Assembly: GCA_963713445.1 (NCBI GenBank)
Contig: CAVQMB010000031.1
Location: 1 to 64,000 of the forward strand
DNA from: CAVQMB01 sp963713445
Lineage (GTDB): Bacteria > Pseudomonadota > Gammaproteobacteria > Competibacterales > Competibacteraceae
Length of the DNA stretch: 64,000 bases
Reading direction: 5' to 3'
A program made the translations under genes and the position numbers. The notes under the pieces are model-generated. The model was given only the letters and a program-made list of their open reading frames with translations. It was not told where the DNA came from and made no database searches. Positions 1 through 8,336 of this stretch are shown here, one piece after another. Position 1 is the stretch's first letter, and every line of letters begins with the position of its first letter.

Positions 1-287
1 GACCTGTTCGCAGATGGCCACCGATTCGCCCGGCGCACCAGCCGCGCGAGGTACTGTCGACGGCGTGGACCGGACCCCGGCCATGGGGATCGGTTCGCCG
101 GCCGACTGGCCGCGCGCGGTCAGGGTGATGTCCAGCAGCTCCGGCGGCGCGCCGGGCGTCGTCGTAGAACAATTCGTAGAAGTCACCCATGCGGTAGAAC
201 AGCAGGATGTCCGGGTGCTCGGCCTTGATGCCGCAGGTACTGCTGCATCATCGGCGTATGCTGCTCATTTTTTTCTAATGAACTCAT
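1..287 (-). CDS. mutS: DNA mismatch repair protein MutS, N-terminal part
   Basis: The minus strand encodes the MutS mismatch-binding N-terminus; the rest lies beyond the left edge. The protein starts at the ATG complementary to 285-287 (MSSLEKNEQHTPMMQQYL). It then shows the family hallmarks DILLFYRMGDFYELF, with the Phe that wedges into mismatched DNA, then a TARGQSAGEPIPMAG stretch and ESVAICEQV. Reading it needs four single-base corrections, for example an extra G in the codon after QQYL. Since the protein continues exactly in family order, these look like sequence errors rather than decay. The integrase gene lies 213 bases upstream and reads away from it, so the ICE end sits just upstream of mutS. 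Confidence 0.9.
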
Positions 288-390
288 GCCGTTACGCTGT
301 GCTACTTATTGAATTATAAGTATTTATCGTTTTTCCGTCGTCTCTTGCAGTCTCATCGAGTCTCACGAAATATCATCCAATCTCAGGAAA

Positions 391-452
391 AAGTGTAACT
401 TGAAGTGTAACTTTTGTTGGTGTAACTTTTCTTGAAATCCAAAAGTTACACT
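391..452. repeat. GTGTAACTT repeats upstream of the integrase
   Basis: The nonamer GTGTAACTT occurs at 393-401, 405-413 and 420-428, and in inverted orientation (AAGTTACAC) at 443-451. The outermost copies form a dyad, GAAAAAGTGTAACTT against AAGTTACACTTTTTTC. The cluster lies between mutS and the integrase start, where arm-type sites for tyrosine integrases or operators for AlpA-like regulators are often found. The role is inferred from position. A bidirectional terminator is an alternative, given the A- and T-rich flanks of the outer dyad. Confidence 0.5.
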
Positions 453-499
453 TTTTTCCGTTGCGTCGGACAAACTGACATCAATTCAAGAGGATGCCA

Positions 500-1906
500 A
501 TGGCAACAGTACAGAGTACCAAACCTTTGTCTTCCAGGACAGTGGAGACGATGAAGCCGGGAGATAAGATTAAGGCCGACACGGGAGAAAACATCGGGTT
601 GCGAGTGAAATGCGGGGCTACCGGAGTAAAGACATTTTTCTATCGCTATACCAGCCCGATCACCTCAAAGCTCGTTCAGGTGAAAATCGGCAACTTCCCG
701 GAGACCTCCCTGGCCGAAGCGAGATTGAAGCTCCAGGAGCTTAAACAAATTCGCCGCCAGGGGCGATGCCCGGCAACCGAGGCCAAAGAGGAGAAACGGC
801 AGAAACGGGAGCAAGCCCAGGAATTGGAACAGGGACAAGTAGAGTCAGTTGAGAAGTCCTTCACCGTAGAGAACCTCGTAGAACTCTACCTGACCCAATA
901 TATCGAAGACCGGAAATCTCCAAGCGGAAGGAAAATCGCCGGTGCACGAAAACCGAAAGGTCAGTCTGAGACGCGCAGAACCCTCTATGGCGATGTGATT
1001 CCCAAGTTGGGGGAGATGCCGGCAAATGCTGTCACGCGAAAGGCTGTGGTGGATATGATCATGGCAATTGTTCAACGTGGGGCAAATGTTCAAGCAGGAA
1101 ATGTACTGAGAGAGCTTTCCGCCGCCTACGAATTTGCGATTGGTCTGGGCTATTTTTCAGATGAGTTTGCAAATCCGGCAATTCTCGCCAAATCAAGCCT
1201 CAGACAGGCCAAGGTGAAACTTACCCATCAACGAGGAAAAAGAGTCCTCTCTGATACCGAGTTGGCGACGTTGCTGAAATGGTTGCCTGGCTCTGATTAC
1301 ACCGCAACACAGAAGAATGTTCTTCGATTTACCCTCTGGACAGGGTGTCGTACCGGAGAGGTCTGCAATGCGGCCTGGAAGGACATCGACTTGGAGAAAC
1401 AGACATTTCATATAAGGGAGAGCAAGACGGAGGTCGAGCGCTATGTGCAATTGCCCCGCCAGGCGGTGGAATTCTTAACAACGCTTCGCCTGACCACTGG
1501 AGACTATCCGTTCCCATCCCAGAAAACGCGGCTGCCTATCCAGCAAAAGCAACTAACCGAGCAGGCCTGGCGGATGAGGCAAAGCAACAAGATGGTAAAT
1601 CTTCCGGCCTGGACACCTCATGATCTGCGCAGAAGCGTCAGGACCGGCTTGTCACGCCTGCAATGTCCTAACGAAGTGGCCGAAGCGGTATTGGGGCATT
1701 CACGTAAGGGGATTGAAGGAACCTACGATTTGCACCGGTACGAGGCGGAGTGTAGGCAGTGGTTACAGAAATGGGCGGATCATCTGGACTCGCTTATTCG
1801 TGACAAACAATCACTCAATCAATGCCAGATTCTGCCGTTTTTCAATGAGAAGTTTTACCACGGCTTGAAGTTCCTCTGTCGTTTTTCCCGAGGCAAATGC
1901 ATTTAA
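500..1906 (+). CDS. int: Tyrosine site-specific integrase, DUF4102/P4 type
   Basis: This is the integrase expected to insert and excise the element. The N-terminus (residues 1-100) matches the DUF4102 arm-binding domain (GLRVKCGATGVKTFFYRY). A SAM-like core-binding domain follows (about 130-240), then the catalytic domain. Catalytic residues visible are Arg in WTGCRTGEV, Lys in RESKTEVERY, HxxR in TPHDLRRS, and His and Tyr in LGHSRKGIEGTYD. The ATG at 500 is preferred over 494 because the AAGAGG at 488-493 is then spaced correctly. Its last about 30 codons overlap the convergent AlpA-like gene, which is unusual, so the true C-terminus may be slightly shorter. Confidence 0.9.
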   Translation: MATVQSTKPLSSRTVETMKPGDKIKADTGENIGLRVKCGATGVKTFFYRYTSPITSKLVQVKIGNFPETSLAEARLKLQELKQIRRQGRCPATEAKEEKRQKREQAQELEQGQVESVEKSFTVENLVELYLTQYIEDRKSPSGRKIAGARKPKGQSETRRTLYGDVIPKLGEMPANAVTRKAVVDMIMAIVQRGANVQAGNVLRELSAAYEFAIGLGYFSDEFANPAILAKSSLRQAKVKLTHQRGKRVLSDTELATLLKWLPGSDYTATQKNVLRFTLWTGCRTGEVCNAAWKDIDLEKQTFHIRESKTEVERYVQLPRQAVEFLTTLRLTTGDYPFPSQKTRLPIQQKQLTEQAWRMRQSNKMVNLPAWTPHDLRRSVRTGLSRLQCPNEVAEAVLGHSRKGIEGTYDLHRYEAECRQWLQKWADHLDSLIRDKQSLNQCQILPFFNEKFYHGLKFLCRFSRGKCI

Positions 1907-2074
1907 CATCGTATCCACTTCATGGGCCAGCCAGCCGACAGAACGATTACCAAGGGAAACCCCAGGAGGGAACAAGCCTTCACTGATTCGACGATAGAGG
2001 GTCGCGTGACTCATCCCGGTTCGATTTAACACCGCTGGTTTTCTTTCGATTCGGATTGCGTGATGCTCAGACAT
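1811..2074 (-). CDS. AlpA-family DNA-binding regulator
   Basis: This 87-residue protein has a MerR/AlpA-like winged helix (NRTGMSHATLYRRISEGLFPPGVSLGNR followed by a GWLAHEVD segment). Such proteins regulate or assist excision by the neighbouring integrase in P4-like islands. The arginine-rich recognition helix and the conserved pattern 'LFPxxxxLGxRxxGW' are visible around residues 22-55. It faces the integrase and the two genes overlap by 96 bases at their 3' ends. The C-terminal half (ASGKTTEELQAVVKLLIEKR) is probably helical. It may act as a recombination directionality factor, but that is inferred from context only. Confidence 0.8.
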   Translation of the reverse strand: MSEHHAIRIERKPAVLNRTGMSHATLYRRISEGLFPPGVSLGNRSVGWLAHEVDTMLNAFASGKTTEELQAVVKLLIEKRQNLALIE

Positions 2075-2413
2075 ACGCGATGAATACAGGCTGGTGTGCG
2101 ATTGTCGGTTGCTTCATGGGTTCACGTGCTCCACCGTGCTTTGATACACAGTTCATACTAACGGTGGGTCGTGCGAGAAAAACCTGGGAAAGCGGGCAGG
2201 CAGGTGCTATTTCGGGTGATGATAATGTCCATGCCAAAACTTTAGCACGGTGCCAATTTAATGGGCAAAGAGAAAATGTTTAGCAGGCGGATAAATCAGC
2301 TAACCGAGACGAGCTGAGTAGGATTTCTATCCGGGTTACGCTGTTGTATCCAGGCAGCGATGATCAAACAGGCAAACAAATTTTCCCATGCAGTATTTTT
2401 CAGGAGATTGCTC
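2075..2413. other. Gene-free stretch between the AlpA-like gene and the repressor
   Basis: Neither strand shows a convincing coding region here. Short open frames lack family features and ribosome-binding sites. The stretch should carry the promoter of the minus-strand AlpA-like gene and the 3' end of the repressor transcript. I see no clear terminator or long repeat. Confidence 0.4.
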
Positions 2414-3105
2414 TTAAACCATCTCCCCCTTAAACACCACAACCCCACAGATCCGGGCATTCTGGTTGACCTCGATGATCGCGGTTCGGCCATTCTGGAT
2501 TCAGCGCCTTCAGATACTGACGGCCTTCCTCGACGATAAGTTGTTTGAAGGTGGCCTCTGCGGTGTCTTCAATCATGACGACCACATATTTTCCATGGAT
2601 CGGGTCGGCATGAGGATCCACGAAGATCAGGTCGCCGTCATGGAACTTGGGTTCCATGCTGATGCCGCGTACGCGCAGGACATAGGAATCTTTGCTGCAA
2701 CTGACGGGGCAGGGTAGTAACTCCTGACCGTATTGCGGTTGGTAACCTTCGGCGATTTCCATCCATTCGCCAGCCTGCACCCAGGAGATCACCGGGCACA
2801 GGCTGCGGATATCGGGTCCGATGTGCGCATTGACCTCCGTGCCGGCGATGTGTGACTGGTCCCATTCATCCCTATGCGGTGTCGTCCATCCAGCCTTCGT
2901 GCTTGCCCATTCCGCGTTCCAGCTTTTCGGCCAGATCGTCGCCGATGCCCCGCGGAGTGCCTTTTTTCGTGCGCATCTGGCGCCGGACCTGGCTGATATA
3001 GGAACTGTTGGTGCCGACGCGTTCGGCCAGTTTCGCAGCAGAGCCGGCTTCGGCAATCAGAAGCTCGAGATTTTTCAATCGAATTTGTTCGGGGATGCGC
3101 GTCAT
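2414..3105 (-). CDS. CI/LexA-like repressor with S24 peptidase domain (frameshifted)
   Basis: This is a phage-type master repressor. The N-terminal XRE helix-turn-helix (residues 1-70: LAERVGTNSSYISQVRR) binds operators. The C-terminal S24 domain carries the autocleavage signature RVRGISMEPKFHDGDLIFVD, with the Ser nucleophile in GISMEP and the Lys general base in HGKYVVV. The protein starts at ATG 3105, moves frame near 2885 and again near 2480, and ends with VVVFKGEMV at 2414. Two halves in adjacent frames joining without loss points to base-calling errors. It is divergent from the Cro-like gene, the classical lysogeny-switch arrangement, and would be expected to respond to RecA/SOS signals. 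Confidence 0.85.
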
Positions 3106-3198
3106 GCAGGGACTATAGCAGAAATTTAGCATAACGATAAACATTTAGTTGGGAAGTTAGCTTGCTGATAGATATGCATGGTGCTAATGTTCGGCGGC
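3106..3198. promoter_or_regulatory. Divergent repressor/Cro-like control region
   Basis: This 93-base intergenic region separates the repressor and the Cro-like gene. It is AT-rich and contains related sub-motifs such as ATTTAGCATAACG (around 3125), AAACATTTAG (around 3140) and TGCTAA (around 3181), the last inverted relative to TTAGCA. By analogy with lambdoid switches these would be shared operators, but the half-site consensus cannot be fixed from one locus. Confidence 0.45.
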
Positions 3199-3453
3199 AT
3201 GAAGCTAAGGACATTTTTGAAATATGCCACCAAGCGGGAACGCGCCGAGTTGGCTACCGTTTGCAACGATTCAGTTGCTTATTTGTATCAGCTGGCTGGT
3301 AAGCACCGGCATGCGAGCCCCCAGATGGCGACACGAATTGAGCAGGTCAGCCAGCAGGTGGCGGACCGATCAGGAGGGCGGCTGGAGCCGGTGCCGCGGG
3401 AAAGCCTGGTCCGTTACCCGGAGATATTCGTCGGCCTGCAGGGATGGGAATGA
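3199..3453 (+). CDS. Cro-like small helix-turn-helix protein
   Basis: The 84-residue protein begins MKLRTFLKYATKRERAELA and contains a compact helix-turn-helix (AELATVCNDSVAYLYQLAG, then a MATRIEQVS helix). This resembles YdaS/Cro proteins that compete with CI-type repressors for operators. It is the first gene of the long plus-strand ICE array and stops three bases before the ParB gene, so it may be cotranscribed. An upstream in-frame start at 3178 exists, but the ATG at 3199 fits the family start better. Confidence 0.75.
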   Translation: MKLRTFLKYATKRERAELATVCNDSVAYLYQLAGKHRHASPQMATRIEQVSQQVADRSGGRLEPVPRESLVRYPEIFVGLQGWE

Positions 3454-3456
3454 CCA

Positions 3457-4447
3457 ATGGCTGGCAAACCCACAACGCCGTCTGCGAATTTGTCGATATC
3501 ACAACCGGCAGAAGCAATCACCAGCCCGGCGCCACAGATGATCGATATCTCCCGAATTCAGCCATACGAGCACAATCCGCGTCACGGCCGCAATCCCGAA
3601 TATGACCGGATCAAGAGACTCGATTCGCAATACCGGTCTGGATCAACCTTTGGTGGTTACGCAGCGGCCAGATGCGACGGACTATATCGTCCATGCCGGT
3701 GGCAATACGCGCCTGATCATACTGAAGGAGTTATTCGCCGAGACCGGTGATCCGCGTTTTGCCGCAGTACCTTGCCTGCTCAAACCCTGGTGCCGCGAAT
3801 CCGATGTCCTGCTGGCGCATCTTCGGGAAAACGACCTGCGGGGAGGTCTTACCTTCATCGATAAGGCGCGTGCTGTTTGCGAAGCGCAAAAATTGCTTGC
3901 CGAAGAGCTCGGTCTCGATGAGATCTCTCAAAGGCGTCTCGAAACAGAACTCCGCCGTGCCGGGTATCGCATCACCCAGGCGCGTATTTCCCAGATGGAA
4001 TACACCGTCCATCGATTGTTACCCGTCATCCCCATTGCGCTCGAAGGTGGACTCGGCAGGCCGCATGTGGAACGTATTCGCAGATTGGAACGTGCCGCTT
4101 ACACGATTTGGCGTGATCGATGTTCCGAGTCTGGCAGAGGATTTCGAAGAGGTCTTCACGACACTATGCAAACGGTACGATAGCCCCGACTGGGACACAG
4201 ATGTGCTCCGCAGCGCATTGGAATCTGAAATTGCCGCTGCATTGGATGTCAGCATTCATACCGTACGCGTGATGCTCGATGCCGAGATGGCCGGCCGGGA
4301 ACTGGTGATCCCGGAGACCGAAGTGGAACCGGATGCCGGATGAGGAATCATCAGAACCTGAGCGCGCCACAGACGAATGTCCGATTCGATGCTGACCAGG
4401 ATGATGGAGGTTCGCGTGGTATCCAGTTCGGATCGAACCTCCAGTGA
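3457..4447 (+). CDS. ParB-family partition protein, PFGI-1 ICE type (frameshifted)
   Basis: The protein matches the ParB family of PFGI-1 ICEs (TIGR03764). The ParB nuclease-like N-terminus shows the family box as YEHNPRHGRNPEYDRIK and LVVTQRPDATDYIVHAGGNT. The helix-turn-helix region follows (ENDLRGGLTFIDKARAV, RITQARISQMEYTV). Reading it uses three frames in order (3457, 3602, then 3747 onwards) and a further shift near 4335. It ends GIQFGSNLQ with a stop that overlaps the next ATG (TGATGA at 4445-4450). ParB would load at centromere-like sites to stabilise the ICE; its usual ParA partner is not in this window. Confidence 0.8.
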
Positions 4448-5043
4448 TGAGTCTACCACCGGAATTACCGGATCAGTCGGATCCCGGTAGTGCGCCGGAT
4501 CCTGGTCTGCTGGATGACGATGTCAAAGAGACTTCTGAACCTGATGCCGAGCTACCGAATCTCACCAACGACACCAGCCCGAATGATCTGAAGTCATTGC
4601 GTGGCCGCGCCTGGACGCTTGCGGCGCGACTGGCCCAGCGTAACGGCATGGCGGACCTCGTTGAAGCGGTGTCCGGCAAGGGGTTGGGATTCGTGTTGCG
4701 CGATGTTCCGGACCCGACCCTGGCGGATCAACTCGACGAAGACAGTTTGAGTCAGCTCACCATGCTGTGGTGGCAGTTGGCGGCCTGTGCGGAAATGACC
4801 TTTGCGCCGCTCGAGGCCATCCTGCCGCTGCTGCCGGACGAATCCATCCTTCGCCGCGCGCTTGAGACCGAGGACGCCGATCTGTTGTTCAGCAGCATCT
4901 GGACACTGGATCCCGGCCACACCGGCTACCGGCTCTGGCGGCCACTCGATGACCGGGACTGGCGTGATCTGCTGGGCTTGATGGATACCTATCGACGCAT
5001 CCGCCGGATCGCCGCGGATACGGGTGTATCGATCTGGGAGTAG
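4447..5043 (+). CDS. ICE hypothetical protein, possibly the C-terminal part of the ParB gene
   Basis: This 198-residue protein has an acidic, Pro-rich start (PDQSDPGSAPDPG) and a helical body (TMLWWQLAACAEMTFAPLEA). It ends with a GYRLWRPLDDRDWRDLLGLM segment and an IRRIAADTGVSIWE tail. PFGI-1 ParB proteins are typically over 500 residues, longer than the preceding frame alone. This block could therefore be their C-terminal domain separated by a base error, or a translationally coupled gene that starts within the stop of parB. I see no catalytic motif. It lies six bases before the DUF2857 gene. Confidence 0.55.
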   Translation: MSLPPELPDQSDPGSAPDPGLLDDDVKETSEPDAELPNLTNDTSPNDLKSLRGRAWTLAARLAQRNGMADLVEAVSGKGLGFVLRDVPDPTLADQLDEDSLSQLTMLWWQLAACAEMTFAPLEAILPLLPDESILRRALETEDADLLFSSIWTLDPGHTGYRLWRPLDDRDWRDLLGLMDTYRRIRRIAADTGVSIWE

Positions 5044-5048
5044 AGGCG

Positions 5049-5654
5049 ATGGAGAGCACGAAGGAATCCGATCTGGTCACCGCCGTATTGATGTATGCCA
5101 TTCGCTGCCTGGCCGAAGGCGACCACGTGGCGTTGCAAAACATGAAGTTCGGTCCGCGCGAGATCGAGGCCCTGCGGGAGATGAACGTCTCGGATCTCTA
5201 TCGTGTCGAATCGCTTCGCGCCCATTGCCTGGATATCGCGCTGAATCGGCAGGTGTACTGGCCGATGATCGATCACCTGCGGGTGCAACGTGAATCGGAA
5301 GAGACCCTGCAGTCGCTGATCGCGGCCGATGCGCCGCATGAGATGCTGTTGATCCTGTTCGGATTGAATGCCCGTGATTACGGTCGGCTAAGGCGTACCC
5401 TGTCGGTGAGTCCTTCGGTGGGGCGTCCCCCCGAAGCCGATGAGGAAAGTTCCCACCGGCTCTGGCAGGCCTGGTCGAGCCGGGTCGATGGGGAGACAAC
5501 CGGATTACTCGCGCCCACCGATTACCTGGAACTCCACCGGGAGACCGGGGTGCCGATGCGCGCCATCTGGAACCTGACCCAGCGTTGGGCCCAGTACGGA
5601 AACCTGACCGGCCAGATCGACGACGGTGCCGCTCAGGTGGGTGGTGATGAATGA
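5049..5654 (+). CDS. DUF2857 domain protein
   Basis: This 201-residue protein matches DUF2857, a family found next to ParB and STY4528 in PFGI-1-type elements. Recognisable parts are LVTAVLMYAIRCLAEGDHVAL at the N-terminus (an all-helical domain), then MKFGPREIEALREM, and LILFGLNARDYGRLRRTL near residue 100. The last looks like a helix-turn-helix, a common interpretation for this family as an ICE transcriptional regulator. It overlaps the start of the STY4528 gene by four bases, indicating translational coupling. Function in replication or control is inferred from conserved synteny only. Confidence 0.85.
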   Translation: MESTKESDLVTAVLMYAIRCLAEGDHVALQNMKFGPREIEALREMNVSDLYRVESLRAHCLDIALNRQVYWPMIDHLRVQRESEETLQSLIAADAPHEMLLILFGLNARDYGRLRRTLSVSPSVGRPPEADEESSHRLWQAWSSRVDGETTGLLAPTDYLELHRETGVPMRAIWNLTQRWAQYGNLTGQIDDGAAQVGGDE

Positions 5655-7090
5655 GCAGACAGGCGTTCATTCGTCCGGAAACACTCGCCCTCGATAAACT
5701 GATCAAGGCCACCATCGCCCGCGTGGAGGCCTCACCCGACGGGGGTGCCGCCGACACGGTGCTTTTTCTCGGAAACCGGCACCAGTCGTTTCCCACTGCG
5801 GTGATCCGCGATCCGGTACTCGAGCCGGTCGACAAACTGGTCTGGATGGTCATCATGCTGGCGGTTCGGGAGACGGGGGCTAATACCGCTTTTCCGGGTT
5901 ATGACGACCATTGCCGGCATGGCCAATGTTTCATCGCGCTCTACGATTGCCCGTGCGATTGCCATCCTGCGTGCCTCGCGCTGGTTGACCCTCTGTGGTC
6001 GGATGCGTAAAGCCAGCGGGCGGTTTCGCGGTAACGTCTATGCACTGCACGACGAGCCCTTGCCACTGGCCGATGTGATCCACCTGGATGGCGACTACAT
6101 GGCCTTTCTGAACAAGGCCGTGAGCCATGGTCATGCCCGGGTGCGTACCGTGGCCAAGGGGGTGTTGGCGTCCATCGATGAGGATGTCGGGGGAGGGCGT
6201 GAACGTATGCGCCCTGGAACATCCAATCGAGCGGCGGATACAGTCCGCGGTGGGAACAGGTAACGAAGGACCACGCCGGTTTCTTTTCGTTTACCCGCGA
6301 TGCTATTCAGCAGATTCGTCATGATTCCATGGGCAACAGGCAGGCGCCGGATCACCATGACCAAAATTCGAACTCGGTTGAGACCCGAGTTCGAAATTCG
6401 AACGCACAAAAATCGAACTCAGGTTGTAGTAGTAGTAATAATAAAAAAACAACAACTACTACTTCTGGCGAGAGTGCGTCGAAATTTGTGCATGCCGGTG
6501 AGCACGGAGAACCGCTGGTATATCCAGCGGCGGCTGGGCGACAACCAGCGAGACATCGCAAACCGCTATCTTTCCACGCTCTCCCCAGCGGATCGCCAGC
6601 CGATTCTTGATGAACTGGAGGGGCGGTTTCAGGCCGAGCAAAAGGGCATGAAGCCGGTCTATGACGAGATCAGCTTCCTGTTCCGTCTCTGTGAACTGAT
6701 GAAGTCGGGCGAGTTTCGTGCCCAATCTCGGCATCAAGGTGCGGGATGCCCGGCGCGCGCGGGAGACCCAGCGTCAACAGGCAGCACGCCAAGACACAGC
6801 CAGCGGAACCGAAGGAGACCGAGGAGCAACGCCAGAAGCGCATGGCGCTGGCAAAGGTACGGATGGATGAAATGCGGAAGGCGTTGGGAATGCCAACAAA
6901 TAAGGAGCCATTATCAGAAGCTAAAGAGATCATAAGGTTTCCTCTAAGTGATTCCACTGGAATCACCTGTCGAAATTCGAACTCGGTATATAACCCTCCC
7001 ATTTGTCGACGGGATTTTCCCTTGTTCATAACGAGTGCGCATGCGTTGATACGCGCAAACTCATGCAACAAGGAACCCGACAACCTGTGA
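5651..7090 (+). CDS. STY4528-family ICE replication protein (frameshifted)
   Basis: Several frames join into the STY4528 'pathogenicity island replication protein' family. The N-terminus is RPETLALDKLIKATI and LFLGNRHQSFPTAVIRDPVL. A winged-helix part follows (GMANVSSRSTIARAIAILR from 5901). Next comes a low-complexity linker SSSNNKKTTTTT around 6430-6465, then DNQRDIANRYLSTL and ILDELEGRFQAEQKG from 6540 on. The Ser/Asn/Lys/Thr linker is a family trait, encoded here by an inverted GTAGTAGT/ACTACTAC repeat around an A7 run. Frame changes near 5880, 6190, 6490 and 6730 are best read as indels. The exact 3' end is uncertain; the basic helical tail EEQRQKRMALAKVRMDEM lies at 6810-6880. Confidence 0.75.
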
Positions 7091-7860
7091 CCACGGAAAA
7101 TCCGATTCCCAAACCGACCGATGCTGACAAACTGGGTCCACTGCGTGGCCAGGTCTGGCTGACGCTGCAGACGAACCAGGCCCGTCGGCTGATTCGTGGT
7201 CGTAACGGCACGAAGGGACAATCGCCGATCATCGGTCTGGGGCTATTCGCTGAACGGCTGCGACTGATCTGGCAGGCGTCGCGCAATGATGATCCGTATG
7301 CAGACTGGTGGCTAATCAAGGTACATGAAGCCATTGAGGATCGGGAGGCGCTATTCCAGCGTCTCCAGCGGGATCTGGATGAGCGGTTGACACAGATGGG
7401 TTCGATAGAGGTCGCCGTTGCCGTGTCTGAGCGACCCTACCGGATGCCGCTACAGTTCGCCAATCCCTATGCTTATCAGGCCGCACGCCTCGTATCGACA
7501 TACGATGCCCTGGTTTGTGCCGCGCTAACCGCCAGCCACATCGGTGTGCTGGATCGTGCATCGCGTGACCAAGTCATTGAGCTGGGCGCACGCAAGATCC
7601 GCGGTCTGTTCATGATTCCCCAGGGTTATCGCTTTCTGCGCATCGAGCGGTCTGATATTCAGAAAGGCAACGACAAAAGTACGCAGGCAGTCCAGCTCAT
7701 GGGAACAGTTCCCGATGATGTATTGAGTGGTGAACGTCGTGCACCGATGGCGCCAACTCAACGACACTTGTCATCGGGATTCTCCAGGAATCTCGGACTG
7801 CATTCCGCACCCACCGCACCGGCCACAGCTCCTTCCTCTGACGAAAACGACGACGCGTGA
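7063..7860 (+). CDS. PFL_4669-family ICE protein (TIGR03761)
   Basis: An intact protein of about 265 residues that matches the PFGI-1 class family TIGR03761. Landmarks are LGPLRGQVWLTLQTNQARRL, GRNGTKGQSPIIGLGLFAERL and DDPYADWWLIKVHEAI, plus a basic C-terminal helix (ELGARKIRGLFMIPQGYRFL). The biochemical role is unknown, but the gene is a core member of the ICE maintenance block between STY4528 and the partition genes. The ATG at 7063 is chosen over 7003 because the first 20 codons of the longer form overlap the previous gene and look unlike the family. Confidence 0.85.
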   Translation: MQQGTRQPVTTENPIPKPTDADKLGPLRGQVWLTLQTNQARRLIRGRNGTKGQSPIIGLGLFAERLRLIWQASRNDDPYADWWLIKVHEAIEDREALFQRLQRDLDERLTQMGSIEVAVAVSERPYRMPLQFANPYAYQAARLVSTYDALVCAALTASHIGVLDRASRDQVIELGARKIRGLFMIPQGYRFLRIERSDIQKGNDKSTQAVQLMGTVPDDVLSGERRAPMAPTQRHLSSGFSRNLGLHSAPTAPATAPSSDENDDA

Positions 7861-7940
7861 TGTGTCGGGTTTCCTCTGGCGTGTCAGCCACGTGTCTCCA
7901 TAATCCTGAGCTTGTTTGAAGTCAATGGGGCCGTCTTGTC

Positions 7941-8285
7941 ATGGCAAAAGCACAGCCAGGAATCCGAGTCACCATACAGCTTGATCCCCGTGTGGCGCTG
8001 GAGTCCGTCCTGCTGAACCGGCACAGACAAGTGCCGGTTAACCGCCGGCAGGAATGGTTGCGTGGGTTGCTGGTTCAGGGATTTAGATCCGAGATCGAAT
8101 CGCTACGCGGTACATCTGACGATACGAAACGCGATTCGACCATGGCATTCACGAACTCGATGCCCCGGTCGCCGCGTCGGACTGCCGGACTCCCCGAATC
8201 GGCGCCTGCTGTTGTGACCGCTGAGCCAGTATCGGCCACGGAGGGTACTAAACCCTTCGCGGCGCTGGGCAAGGTGATGGGCTAG
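7941..8285 (+). CDS. Probable ParR/StbB-like DNA-binding partner of ParM
   Basis: This 114-residue protein begins with a short beta strand followed by two helices (IRVTIQLDPRVALESVL, NRRQEWLRGLLVQGF). That is the arrangement of ribbon-helix-helix proteins, with a disordered Ser/Pro-rich C-terminus. It stops 52 bases before the actin-like ParM gene, so the pair looks like a type II segregation operon. In plasmid R1 the adaptor parR follows parM, whereas here the candidate adaptor comes first. The assignment rests on fold pattern and position, not on a clear family match. Confidence 0.5.
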   Translation: MAKAQPGIRVTIQLDPRVALESVLLNRHRQVPVNRRQEWLRGLLVQGFRSEIESLRGTSDDTKRDSTMAFTNSMPRSPRRTAGLPESAPAVVTAEPVSATEGTKPFAALGKVMG

Positions 8286-8336
8286 GGCGGGCAACCTACA
8301 AACATAATCGATAACGAATCAGAGGATTAAAAACAT

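Noticed and set aside
14..319. 101-residue plus-strand open frame at the left edge
   Set aside because: It is the shadow of the mutS start on the minus strand, which matches the family closely; the plus frame has no ribosome site or family features.
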